From JAWKRB01 sp041389885 (GTDB lineage: Bacteria > Myxococcota_A > Polyangia > Polyangiales > Ga0077539): 64,000 nt of DNA. The notes beneath the pieces are model-generated. The model saw only the letters and a program-made list of their open reading frames with translations. It had not been told where the DNA came from and ran no database searches. Shown one piece after another: positions 45,949-55,225 of the stretch (positions within the stretch are counted from its first letter, which is position 1; the number at the start of each line of letters is the position of its first letter). Where the stretch lies: positions 31,631 through 95,630 of the forward strand of contig JAWKRB010000030.1 of the NCBI GenBank assembly GCA_041389885.1, given 5' to 3'. A program made the translations under genes and the position numbers.

Positions 45949-46464
45949 TCACACGTCGGCGGAGAGCCCGTAGAGCGGAAAGATCCCGCCCCCGTCGTCG
46001 ACGACGCCCGCGTCCATGGGCGGCGCGCCGTACTCCGCCGCCGCGCCCCCGTCGTCGTCGGGAGGACCCCCTGCGTCCGCAGGGATCCCGTACGGCGGCG
46101 CGATGTTCCCGAGGTCCTCGGGGGCGGTGACATCCTGCGGGGTGACCGCGTCTGTGCCACCGCCGCGGTCGGTCGCGACAGCGGTGTCAGGGCGCGAGCC
46201 CGTGTCGGGGACCACCGAGTCGCTGGCGACGGTGTCGGTGGTCACGGTGTCGGCCGCGGCGTCGGTGCCGCCCACGGTCGACGAGCACCCCGCGACCGAG
46301 AGGCCGAACGCGAAGGCCGCCGCCCGCGAGAGCCTGCGCGTGGTGTCAGGGGCCAGGGCGCTGCGCGCTTCGATCGAGAGCGTCGCGTCGCAGAAGGGGC
46401 AGCGGGCCTCGCTCGCTCGAACGTGCCGCGCGCACGCGGTGCAGGGGATCATCGGCTGGTACAT
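45949..46464 (-). CDS. YG-repeat small protein B, candidate radical SAM substrate
   Basis: 171 residues, intact. Same plan as protein A: Cys4 leader (C8, C11, C22, C25; PCTACARHVRASEARCPFC), RLSRAAAFAF (44-53), hydrophobic run to SVAGCSS (Cys60), an acidic Thr/Val/Asp linker, and three C-terminal motifs PPYGIPADAGG (Tyr125), AEYGAPPMDAGV (Tyr145) and PLYGLSADV (Tyr165). The three Tyr are exactly 20 residues apart. ATG 46464 has GGAG eight bases upstream and lies 34 bases after the enzyme 2 stop. A substrate for the flanking radical SAM/SPASM enzymes is inferred from position and repeats. Confidence 0.82.
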   Translation of the reverse strand: MYQPMIPCTACARHVRASEARCPFCDATLSIEARSALAPDTTRRLSRAAAFAFGLSVAGCSSTVGGTDAAADTVTTDTVASDSVVPDTGSRPDTAVATDRGGGTDAVTPQDVTAPEDLGNIAPPYGIPADAGGPPDDDGGAAAEYGAPPMDAGVVDDGGGIFPLYGLSADV

Positions 46465-46498
46465 GGTGGGGTCTCCGTGGCGCTTCGCGCGGTCCGAT

Positions 46499-47797
46499 TC
46501 AATCTGTGAGCCAGCCCTCGCCCGTCGCCGCGAGCCGCTGCGCGCGGGCGAGCTCATCGGCGGGCCAGGGCTCCTCGACGATCTCGAAGAGCCCGTGGTC
46601 GAAGGGCTCGCCCGGCGCGGCCTGCACGCGCACCACGCGCTCGCGCAGGCCCTTGCGCAGGAGCTCCAGCGCGCGGTGGTGGCAGTAGGGGTTGTTCCCG
46701 TGGCGGCCGAGGAGCACGTGGGTGGTCCATGAGCACCCCGCGCGGCAGGTGTCGTTGTAGTAGCAGTCGCGGCAGTGGCCCCAGAGGTCTTCGACCGTGC
46801 GGTCGCGGGTGAAGCGCAGGGGCTTCGAGCGCTCCCAGATCTCTTGCAGGCTGTGGTCGCGAATGTTTCCGCCGGTGTACTCCGCGGTCGGGAGCGAGGG
46901 GCAGCCCTTGATCGCGCCGTCGGCCTCGATGCCCAGCGTCGAGCGACCCGCGCCGCACGACGACATGTGCCCCCGCGGCAGCGTCCCACGCAGCAGCGAC
47001 TCGTACGGACCGAAGTACCCGATGTTGTTCCCCGGCCAGATCCGCACGCGCGCGGCGTCGGCCACGGGCTTGAGCCGCGCGAGCATCGCCATGACCTCGA
47101 TCACCTGGTAGGGCTCCAGCAAGAGCTCGGGCTCGTCGACGGCGCGCCCCATGGCCACGGTGAGCTGCACCTGCCACGAGTGGATCCCGGCCTCGACGAG
47201 CCGGTCGAAGACCTCGGGCATCTGCCGCAGGCTCTTTCGCCCGAACTGCGAGTTGGCCGACACGTGCACGCCCTCGGCGCGGAGGTTGGCGATGGCCTCG
47301 AAGGCCGACCTGAACGAGCCCTTCACCCCCCGCAGCGCGTCGTGGGTCTCTTCGAGTCCGTCGACGCTCACGCTCACCGAGCGAATCCCCGCCTCGCGCA
47401 CGGCCTTCGCCCGCTCGGGGGTGAGCCCGCGGCCGCCGGTGGTCATCGTGCACTCCATGCCGTGGGCGCGCACGGCGCGGGCGATCTCGGTCCAGTCGTC
47501 GCGGAGGTAGGCCTCGCCGCCGATGAGGGTGACCTCCTTGGTGCCGAGCTCGGCCATCTGCCGCACGAGGTCGAGGGCCTCCTCCGTGCTCAGCTCGTCG
47601 GGGCGCTGTCGCCCGGCGCGGGAGCCGCAGTGCCGGCACGAGAGGTCGCAGCGCAGGGTGATCTCCCACACGGCGTAGATGGGGCGCCAGCGCTGGTCGA
47701 TGGGCCGCGTGTCGGCCTCGAGGGGGAGGTGCCGGCGCGCGGGGGCGGCGGTGGGCGCGATGGGGAGCGAGCGTGGACGCGGGCCGATGTCGGTCAT
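46499..47797 (-). CDS. Radical SAM/SPASM enzyme 2 of the YG-repeat operon
   Basis: 432 residues from ATG 47797; first gene of the operon. Radical SAM cluster Cys50-x3-Cys54-x2-Cys57 (TLRCDLSCRHCG), SAM motif LIGGEAYL (93-95 GGE), and SVSVDGLEETHDALRG typical of peptide-modifying members. The C-terminal SPASM domain offers Cys281, Cys299, Cys342, Cys345, Cys351, Cys355 and Cys372 for two auxiliary clusters. SPASM enzymes usually install crosslinks or other changes on ribosomal peptides. Close similarity to enzyme 1 shows duplication. It has no N-terminal RRE/PqqD domain. Confidence 0.9.
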   Translation of the reverse strand: MTDIGPRPRSLPIAPTAAPARRHLPLEADTRPIDQRWRPIYAVWEITLRCDLSCRHCGSRAGRQRPDELSTEEALDLVRQMAELGTKEVTLIGGEAYLRDDWTEIARAVRAHGMECTMTTGGRGLTPERAKAVREAGIRSVSVSVDGLEETHDALRGVKGSFRSAFEAIANLRAEGVHVSANSQFGRKSLRQMPEVFDRLVEAGIHSWQVQLTVAMGRAVDEPELLLEPYQVIEVMAMLARLKPVADAARVRIWPGNNIGYFGPYESLLRGTLPRGHMSSCGAGRSTLGIEADGAIKGCPSLPTAEYTGGNIRDHSLQEIWERSKPLRFTRDRTVEDLWGHCRDCYYNDTCRAGCSWTTHVLLGRHGNNPYCHHRALELLRKGLRERVVRVQAAPGEPFDHGLFEIVEEPWPADELARAQRLAATGEGWLTD

Positions 47798-47896
47798 GAC
47801 CCGAGCGTCGTAGCGCGCGGCGTGCCGACGCGAAAGGGCGCGCCGACGCGAACGCCCTTGACGGACCCTCGCGGGGGATGGGTTAGTCCCGCGGTC

Positions 47897-49294
47897 ATGG
47901 CGACCAAGACGGCCTGGGGCGGTAGGTTCTCTCAAGAGCTGGCGGAGGGCGCGGCGCGCTTTCTGGCGAGCGTCGACGTCGACTGCGCGCTCGCAGACGA
48001 CGACATCGAGGGCTCTCTGGCGCACGCCGAGATGCTCTGCGCGATCGGCGTGCTGACCGCTGAAGAGCTCGCGCAGGTGCAGCGGGGGCTCGGCGCGATT
48101 CGCGACGAGGTCCGCGCGGGCACCTTCGTGTGGGACGCCTCCAAGGAGGACGTGCACATGAACGTCGAGGCCGCGCTCACCGCGCGCGAGGGCGAGGTCG
48201 GCGCGAAGCTCCACACCGGGCGCAGCCGCAACGACCAGGTCGCCACCGACATGCGGCTGTACTCCCGCCGCGCGTGCGCCGAGATCGGCGAGTCCCTCGA
48301 CCGCCTCGCCCTCGCGATCATCGGCCGCGCCGAGGAGGAGATCGACACGCTGCTCCCCGCGTACACGCACCTGCAGCGCGCGCAGCCCAACCGCCTCGCG
48401 CACCACCTCCTCGCGTGGAGCGAGTTTCTCCAGCGCGACCGCGGCCGCCTCGACGACTGCGCGCGGCGCATGAACGAGTCTCCCCTGGGCAGCGGCGCGG
48501 TGTGCGCGACGACCTTCCCCCTCGACCGGGCGATGACCGCGCGGGCCCTGGGCTTCGACGCGCCCACGCACAACAGCGTCGACGCCACGGGCGACCGGGA
48601 CTTTCTCGCGGAGCTCCTCGCGGCCCTCGCGATCGCCGCGGTGCACCTCTCGCGCATCTCCGAAGAGCTCGTGCTCTGGTCGACGCAGGAGTTCGGCTTC
48701 GTCGAGATGAGCGACGCCCACACCACGGGCTCGTCGATGATGCCGCAGAAGAAGAACCCCGACGTCGCCGAGGTCGTGCGCGGAAAGACCGGGCGCGTGG
48801 TGGGCGACCTCGTAGCCCTGCTGGTCACCCTCAAGGGGCTGCCCCTAGGCTACAACCGCGACCTGCAAGAGGACAAGCCGCCCGTCTTCGACGCCGTGCG
48901 CGCGGTGCGGAGCTCGGCGGACGTGCTCGCCGACGCGGTGAACGCGATGGACTTCAAGCGCGACCGCATGCGCGCCGCCCTCGGCGCGGGCTACGTGACG
49001 GCGACCGAGGTGGCTGACTGGCTCGCGGCGCGGGGGATGCCCTTTCGCCACGCCCACGAGGTCGCCGGGCGCCTGGTGGCGCGCGCGATCGCGAAGGGCG
49101 TCGACCTCGCGGCGCTGCCGCTGAGCGAGTTCAAAGACGAGAACGAGCTCTTCGACGAGAGCATCTTCGAGGCCCTCGACCCCGAGACCGCCGTCGAGCG
49201 GAGGGACCTGCCGGGCGGTCCCGCGCGACGCCGGGTGAAGGCCGCGCTGCTCGGGGCGCGCGCGCGCATCGAGGCCCGACGCGCGGGGTCGTGA
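47897..49294 (+). CDS. argH: Argininosuccinate lyase
   Basis: 465 residues, standard length. It cleaves argininosuccinate to arginine and fumarate in the last step of arginine synthesis. Motifs: TKTAWGGRFSQ, ASKEDVHMNVEAAL, KLHTGRSRNDQVATDMRLY, AYTHLQRAQPNRLAHHLLAW, and the flexible signature loop TTGSSMMPQKKNPDVAE (catalytic Ser in GSS). ATG 47897 is chosen. It is divergent from the radical SAM operon with 99 bases between starts. Confidence 0.97.
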   Translation: MATKTAWGGRFSQELAEGAARFLASVDVDCALADDDIEGSLAHAEMLCAIGVLTAEELAQVQRGLGAIRDEVRAGTFVWDASKEDVHMNVEAALTAREGEVGAKLHTGRSRNDQVATDMRLYSRRACAEIGESLDRLALAIIGRAEEEIDTLLPAYTHLQRAQPNRLAHHLLAWSEFLQRDRGRLDDCARRMNESPLGSGAVCATTFPLDRAMTARALGFDAPTHNSVDATGDRDFLAELLAALAIAAVHLSRISEELVLWSTQEFGFVEMSDAHTTGSSMMPQKKNPDVAEVVRGKTGRVVGDLVALLVTLKGLPLGYNRDLQEDKPPVFDAVRAVRSSADVLADAVNAMDFKRDRMRAALGAGYVTATEVADWLAARGMPFRHAHEVAGRLVARAIAKGVDLAALPLSEFKDENELFDESIFEALDPETAVERRDLPGGPARRRVKAALLGARARIEARRAGS

Positions 49295-49310
49295 CGCCCG
49301 CGCCGAGCGC

Positions 49311-50282
49311 TCAGGGGAGCGGGCTGGGCCCCGCCGCGACGGTGACGGTGAGGTTCGCCTGCGGGCTGCTGCTCGGACCGAAGGACACCGCCACCTGCGT
49401 GGGGTTCGGCGAGGGGTCGCCGTTCAGGTAGAAGCCCAGGGTGCCCGAGGCCGAGGCGCCCGGCGCGATCACGGTGGGGTCGCTCCAGCTCGTCAGCTCG
49501 GGCTGCGACGCGGGGCTGCCCTCGACGTCGCCGAGGCGGAGGTGAAAGTGCTCGCGGTAGATCCGCAGCGGCGCCGTGGTGGTGTTCTGCACGGTCACGG
49601 GCACGCGGAAGTGTCGGTTGCCGTCGGGGTGAACGAAGGTGAGCCCGACGCCCGAGGCGGTGACCGGGAGGGTGTAGACCGGGGCCGTGGGGGCGGTGCC
49701 CGCGGCGGGCTCGGCGGGGGCGAAGGCGAGCGGATACGCCTGCGTCCCAAGGACTTGCGCGCTGTCATCGCCCGGCTGGAACTTCACCGTGACGCTCCGC
49801 GGCTGGGGGTCGCTCGAGCCGCGGTACCACGCGATGTCGCCGGTCACGGTCATTCCGGGGTTGACCGAGATGTGCTCGGGGAGGGTCGAGAGGCTCCCCG
49901 CGGGAGACATCTCGTCGATCTTGAACGACTCCCGGTGCAGGTCGACGGGCTCCTGCCCGGCGTTGTGCACCGAGTAGCTCACCCGGACGTGCCAGTTGCC
50001 GTCGGTGTGGCGGAACACCGTCGCGGCCCCTGAACGGACCTGGAGCCCCTGGAGGCTCTGCGCGATCGCCAGCGCCGCGGGGGCGGTGGGGGCCGCGGGG
50101 GCGGTGGGGGCCGCGGGGGCGGTGGGGGCCGCGGGGGCGGTGGGCACCGCGGGCGCGGCAGGCGCCGCGGCGGGGCTGGGGCTCGCGGCGGGGGCGGGCG
50201 CCTCGGCCTGCTGGCGGCGGCACGCAGGCGCGGAGAGGGTGAAGAGTGTCAGGCTCAGGCGAATCAGGGAGTGGGACCGCAT
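49311..50282 (-). CDS. Lipoprotein of unknown function with two Ig-like domains
   Basis: 323 residues from ATG 50282. The signal ends LTLFTLSAPAC, then a (PTAPAA)n linker, then two similar beta-sandwich domains: VFRHTDGNWHVRVSYSVHNAGQEPVDLHRESFKI and LTFVHPDGNRHFRVPVTVQNTTTAPLRIYREHFHL. The aligned H(T/P)DGN.H.RV....N.....(L/I)...E.F pattern indicates an internal duplication. No enzyme motif. Possibly a chaperone or surface adhesin; function unassigned. Confidence 0.68.
   Translation of the reverse strand: MRSHSLIRLSLTLFTLSAPACRRQQAEAPAPAASPSPAAAPAAPAVPTAPAAPTAPAAPTAPAAPTAPAALAIAQSLQGLQVRSGAATVFRHTDGNWHVRVSYSVHNAGQEPVDLHRESFKIDEMSPAGSLSTLPEHISVNPGMTVTGDIAWYRGSSDPQPRSVTVKFQPGDDSAQVLGTQAYPLAFAPAEPAAGTAPTAPVYTLPVTASGVGLTFVHPDGNRHFRVPVTVQNTTTAPLRIYREHFHLRLGDVEGSPASQPELTSWSDPTVIAPGASASGTLGFYLNGDPSPNPTQVAVSFGPSSSPQANLTVTVAAGPSPLP
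50075..50146. repeat. Four tandem 18-bp units encoding a PTAPAA linker
   Basis: Unit CCGCGGGGGCGGTGGGGG repeats three times exactly and once with two changes. It encodes the Pro/Thr/Ala linker after the lipoprotein signal. G-rich strand could form quadruplexes and slip. Confidence 0.88.
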
Positions 50283-50430
50283 CGGCGCGGCACCTTGCCA
50301 GAGCCGCCCCTTCCGAGACAAGCGTACCGGCGCGGGGCGCCGCACCGCGCGGGCGCCGCCGTAGAAGGGTCCGGAGGGCGCCGCTTCGTGCGCGCCGCGC
50401 CGCGCGAGGGTGCTACGCATCGCCCCGCCC

Positions 50431-53400
50431 ATGTCGGATGACGCGCCCGCCACGACCCTGCGCTTTCCCCCCGAGCTGCCGATCTCCTCGCGCGTCGACG
50501 ACATCGCCGCGGCCATCGCCGCGCACCCCGTGGTCATCGTCGCGGGCGCCACGGGGTCGGGAAAGACCACGCAGCTCCCGAAGATCGCGCGGCTCCTGGG
50601 CCGCGGGGCGCGCGGGCTCATCGGCGTCACCCAGCCGCGACGCATCGCCGCGACCAGCGTGGCCGCGCGCGTCGCGAGCGAGATGAACACGCCCCTCGGG
50701 GCCGAGGTCGGCTACCAGATCCGCTTCGAGGACCGCACATCCCGCGACACCGCGATCAAGTTCATGACCGACGGGGTGCTCCTCGCGGAGATCCACGGCG
50801 ACCCCCTCCTGCGGCGCTACGACACGCTGATCCTCGACGAGGCGCACGAGCGCTCGCTCACCATCGATTTTCTCCTCGGCTGGATCCGTCGCATCCTCCC
50901 CAGGCGCCCGGACCTCAAGGTCGTCGTGAGCTCCGCGACCCTCGAGACCCAGCGCTTCTCGGACTTCTTCGGCGGCGCGCCGGTCATCGAAGTCGAGGGC
51001 CGCACCTACCCCGTCGACGTGCTCTACGAGCCTCCGGCCGACGACCTCGACCCCGCCGACGCCGTGGCGAACGCCGTCGCCGACGTGTGCGGCCTCGACC
51101 CGCACGGCGACGTGCTGGTGTTCCTGCCGGGGGAGCGCGAGATTCGCGAGGCCGAGGCGGCGATCGCCGCGCGGTCGCTCCGCAACACGGTCGTGCAGCC
51201 CTTGTACGCGCGGCTCTCGGCGGCGGAGCAGGGGAGGGTGTGGGCGTCGATCCCGCAGCGCAGGGTGATCCTCGCGACCAACGTCGCGGAGACTTCGGTG
51301 ACCCTGCCGGGCATCGTCTACGTCGTCGACACCGGCGTCGCGCGGCTCTCGCGCTACGACCCGCGCTCGGGCACCACGCGCCTGCAAATCGAGGCCGTCT
51401 CCAGGGCGAGCGCCGATCAGCGCAAGGGCCGCTGCGGGCGCGTACGCGAGGGCATCTGCGTCCGCCTCTACGACGAGCCGAGCTTCGCCGCGCGCCCGGC
51501 CTTCACCGACCCCGAGATCCTCCGCACGGGCCTCGCGGGGGTGATCCTGCGGATGAAGGCCCTCGACCTCGGCGACGTCGAGTCGTTCCCCTTTCTCGAC
51601 CCGCCGCCCTCGCGCTCGATCACCGAGGGGTACCGCGTGCTCACCGAGCTCGGCGCCCTCGACGCCGAGCGCGCGCTCACGCCCCTCGGCCGTCAGCTCG
51701 CGCGCTTCCCCGTCGACCCTCGCATCGCGCGGATGATCCTCGCGGGCGCGGAGCTCGACTGCCTCGACGACGTGCTCGTGGTCGCCGCCGCGCTCAACGT
51801 GCAAGACCCCCGCGAGCGCCCCCGCGAGAAGCAGGCTCGCGCCGACGAGCTGCACCGACGATTTCGCGACGAGCGCTCCGACTTCGCGGGGCTCTTGAAG
51901 CTCTGGGACTTCGTGCGCGAGACCGAGGCGAAGGGCACCTCGCACCTACGCAGGGTGTGCCGCGACTCGTTCCTCTCCTTCGTGCGTGTGCGCGAGTGGA
52001 GAGACGTGCACCGACAGCTCGTCGACGTGACCCGCGAGCTCAAGCTCGCCGCGCCGAGGCCGCGACGCGGGGGGCGCACCGACGCCGACGACGAGTCGAT
52101 GCACCGCGCGCTGCTCACGGGCTTGCTCTCGCGGGTGGGACAGTGGAGCCCGCAGCACCGGGTGTACCTCGGGTCGCGCGAGACCCGCTTCGCGCTGCAC
52201 CCCTCGTCGGCGCTCGCGAAGAAGGCGGCGCCCTGGGTGATGGTCTTCGAGCTCGTCGAGACCGCGCAGCTCTACGCGCGCATGGTGGCGCGCATCGAGC
52301 CCGAGTGGCTCCTCGACGCCGCGCCGCACCTCGTGAAGCGGAGCTACCACGACCCCCACTGGTCCGAGCGCGGCGCGCGCGCGGTGGTGCGGCAGAGCGC
52401 GACGCTCTTCGGCGTGCAGATCGTGAAGGACCGCCTGGTCGACTACGCCACGGTGTCGCCCGCGCAGGCGCGGCTGATCTTTCTCGACCACGCGCTGGTG
52501 CGCGGCGAGTACCGCGCGCAGGGCGTGTACCAGGCGCACAACGACGAGGTGCGAGAGCGCGCGAAGCGGCTGCGAGACAAGGCCCGCCGCAGCACCATGA
52601 TGGCCGACGACGACGCGCTGCTGACCTTCTTCGACCAGCGCGTGAGCCTCGACGTGACCGACGGAAGGAGCTTCGAGCAGTGGCGCGCCCGCGCCGAGGC
52701 CTCCGACCCCGAGGCGCTGCACCTCACGGTCGAGGACGTGCTCGCGGGCGACGCCGACCTCGCGCCCGAGGACTACCCCGACACGATCACGCTGCACGGC
52801 GTCGCGCTGCCGCTGACCTACACCTTTGACCCGTCGGCGGACGACGACGGCGCGACCCTCTCGGTGCCCCTGGCGCTGCTCCCGCAGCTCGTCGCGGGTG
52901 AGCTCCAGTGGACCGTGCGCGGATGGCTCCGCGACAAGATCGCCGCGATGCTGCTCCGCGTGCCCCGCGCGCAGCGCAAGGGGCTCGGCGAGGTCACGAC
53001 CCTCGCGGCGGAGCTCGCGCGGTCTCTCGAGCCCTTTCGCGGACCGATGCTCCCCGCGCTGGTCGAAGAGGTCTTCGCGCGCACCGGCGTCGACCTCGAC
53101 CCGCGCGACCTCGACCCCGACGCGATGGCGCCGCACCTGCGGCTCACCCTGCGCGTGCTCGACGAGCGCGGCGGCGAGGTGGCGAAGGGGCGCGACGTCG
53201 CCGACCTGCTCTCGCGCTACGGCGCCCGCGCCCGCGCGGTGTGGAAGGCCGACGCCGCGCCCGCGCGGCACGAGCGCAAGGGCGTCACGACCTGGGACTT
53301 CGGCGCGCTCCCGGCCTTCACCACCCGCCGCGTGGGCGGCGTCGAGGTGCGCAGCTACCCCGCGCTGGTCGACCAGGGGACCTCGGTCGACCTCACGCTC

Positions 53401-54134
53401 CTCGAGTCAGCCGCCGCCGCCGAGGCCGCGACGCGCGCCGGTGTGCGCCGCCTGCTCGCCCTCGCCGCGCGGGGCGTGGTCGCCGTCGCGAGCAAGCGCG
53501 TCCCGCCCCCGCTGCCGCGCCTCGACGGCGCGCCGACCTCCCGCGCCGAGGCCGACGCCTTTCGCGACGCGGTGCTCGCGCGCGTGCTTGACGACGCCTT
53601 CGCCCTCCACCCGGGCGCTCCCCTGCCGAGGGACCGCGAGTCCTTCGAGCGCGCGCTCCGCGAGGGCGCGCCCCGCGTCGAGGGCGTCGCGCAGCGCTAC
53701 GCCGACGCGCTCAAGGCCACCGCCGCGGAGCTCACCCGGACCCTCGCGGCGATGCGCACCGCGTCGCGCCAGCCCGCGGGCACCGCGGCCCTCGCCGACG
53801 TGGCGCGCAGCTCGCCGCGCTGGCGGGGCCCTCGCTCCTCGACAGCGCCTCAGCGCAGCGCCTCGCGCACGTGCCGCGGTACCTCCGCGCCGTGCAGGTG
53901 CGTCTCGCGCGCGCCGTCGACAACCCCCGCAAGGACGCCGACAAGCTCGCGCCCCTCGCGGCCCTCTGGAGCGCCTTCGCCGCGCGCGCGCCGTCGGCCC
54001 GCGACCCCGCGGCCGTCGACGACCTCCGCTGGACCTTCGAGGAGCTGCGCGTGTCGATCTTCGCGCCGGAGCTCACCACCCCGGTGTCGGTGTCGCTTCA
54101 GAAGGTCAGCGCCGCGATCGCCGCGCTGCGTTGA
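50431..54134 (+). CDS. hrpA: ATP-dependent RNA helicase HrpA (one frameshift near the 3' end)
   Basis: About 1,234 residues, close to E. coli HrpA. DEAH-box motifs: VAGATGSGKTTQLPKI (I), TQPRRIAA (Ia), LDEAHERSL (II, DEAH), VVSSATLE (III), VFLPGERE (IV), ATNVAETSVTLPGI (V) and QRKGRCGRVREG (VI), followed by HA2/OB domains and the long DUF3418-like C-terminus. The frame shifts near 53,802 (ALADV to RAQLAALAGPSLLDSASAQ), one base short; the rest reads to RLAHVPRYLRAVQVRLARA and stops at 54134. HrpA rescues collided ribosomes. The break is probably a sequence error. Confidence 0.9.
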
Positions 54135-54141
54135 GGTCCGC

Positions 54142-55173
54142 TCACGCGGAGCCGTCGGCGGGGATGGGCTGCACCCGCGACTTCAAGAACGCGATCACCG
54201 CGTCGCGGTCGCGCATCGGCGCGCCGGGGAGCTGCACGAAGCGGTCGGCGAGGGCGTCCCAGCGGCCGAGCATGAGCATCATCCAGACCTGAAAGAAGTC
54301 GACGCCCTCGAAGACGATGGCGTCTTGCCGCCCGTACTCGGCCTTGTTCGCCTCGAACTCGGCCGGCAGCTCCGACCAGTGCGTGCGCGCGCGGACGTGG
54401 TGGTGGATGTGGTAGCCGTCGTTGAAGCAGCGCTTGTTGTAGCGGGTGTTGATGCAGGTGATGCTGTTCTTGTAGGCGTTGCCGGGGTCAGACGCGTCGA
54501 CGAAGGCGTGCTGCCCCCAGTTGCCCGCCATCATCAAGAAGCGCACGAGCACCACGGGGATCACGAAGACCACCAGCGTCGCGCGGAGGTCGATCACCGC
54601 GAGCCCCGCGCACATCGCGATGAAGGCCGACTCCCCGGCGATCATGCGGCCGAGGAGCCGGCGGTTGCCGCGCTCGAGGTGGTACTTCGCCAGCCGCGCG
54701 AGCCCGGTGAACAGAAACGACGTGAAGTAGTGCAGCCACGCGGCGAGGCTGTCGCGCCGGTACGGCATCGTGGTCGACAGGTCGTCGTGCAGGTTGTTCT
54801 CGGGGTGGTGCATCCCCATGTGGTGCGAGAAGTACGTCTCCGGCGTCTCGCCGAAGAACGGCCCCACCAGCCACGGGATCACCTGGTTCAGCGCCGCGTG
54901 CTGCTTCTTGAACAGCGGGCGGTGCGAGGTGCAGTGCAGCATCAGGATGAAGCGGTCGAGGTAGACCAGCGCCCAGAAGAGCAGGTAGGCCGGCGCGAGG
55001 TACGCGAAGTAGCGCCCCGAGAAGAACAGCCCCACGCCCAGCGAGGCGCAGCCCAGGCACCCCAGGATCAGGTGCACGAAGGGCAGGTCGCGCTCGTCGT
55101 TGATCAGCGACAGCAGCGCGCGGTCGAAGAGGCCCGGGGGCGTCGTGGGAGGGGTGTAGAGGTCGCGGTTCAT
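54142..55173 (-). CDS. Membrane fatty acid desaturase family protein
   Basis: 343 residues from ATG 55173 (GTG 55194 is possible). Three histidine boxes: HCTSH (80-84), HHMGMHH (117-123) and HIHHH (about 277), plus HTHW; these bind the diiron site. Four or so hydrophobic helices. The family inserts double bonds or hydroxyl groups into acyl chains or carotenoids. It ends seven bases from the hrpA stop (convergent). Confidence 0.85.
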   Translation of the reverse strand: MNRDLYTPPTTPPGLFDRALLSLINDERDLPFVHLILGCLGCASLGVGLFFSGRYFAYLAPAYLLFWALVYLDRFILMLHCTSHRPLFKKQHAALNQVIPWLVGPFFGETPETYFSHHMGMHHPENNLHDDLSTTMPYRRDSLAAWLHYFTSFLFTGLARLAKYHLERGNRRLLGRMIAGESAFIAMCAGLAVIDLRATLVVFVIPVVLVRFLMMAGNWGQHAFVDASDPGNAYKNSITCINTRYNKRCFNDGYHIHHHVRARTHWSELPAEFEANKAEYGRQDAIVFEGVDFFQVWMMLMLGRWDALADRFVQLPGAPMRDRDAVIAFLKSRVQPIPADGSA

Positions 55174-55225
55174 CGGCTCGACGCGGCTATACACCGATTC
55201 GTCCGCGGCCTACCAACGCGGCGGG

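Noticed and set aside
50075..50146. G-rich tandem array as a regulatory quadruplex
   Set aside because: It lies inside a coding linker; no evidence for a regulatory role.
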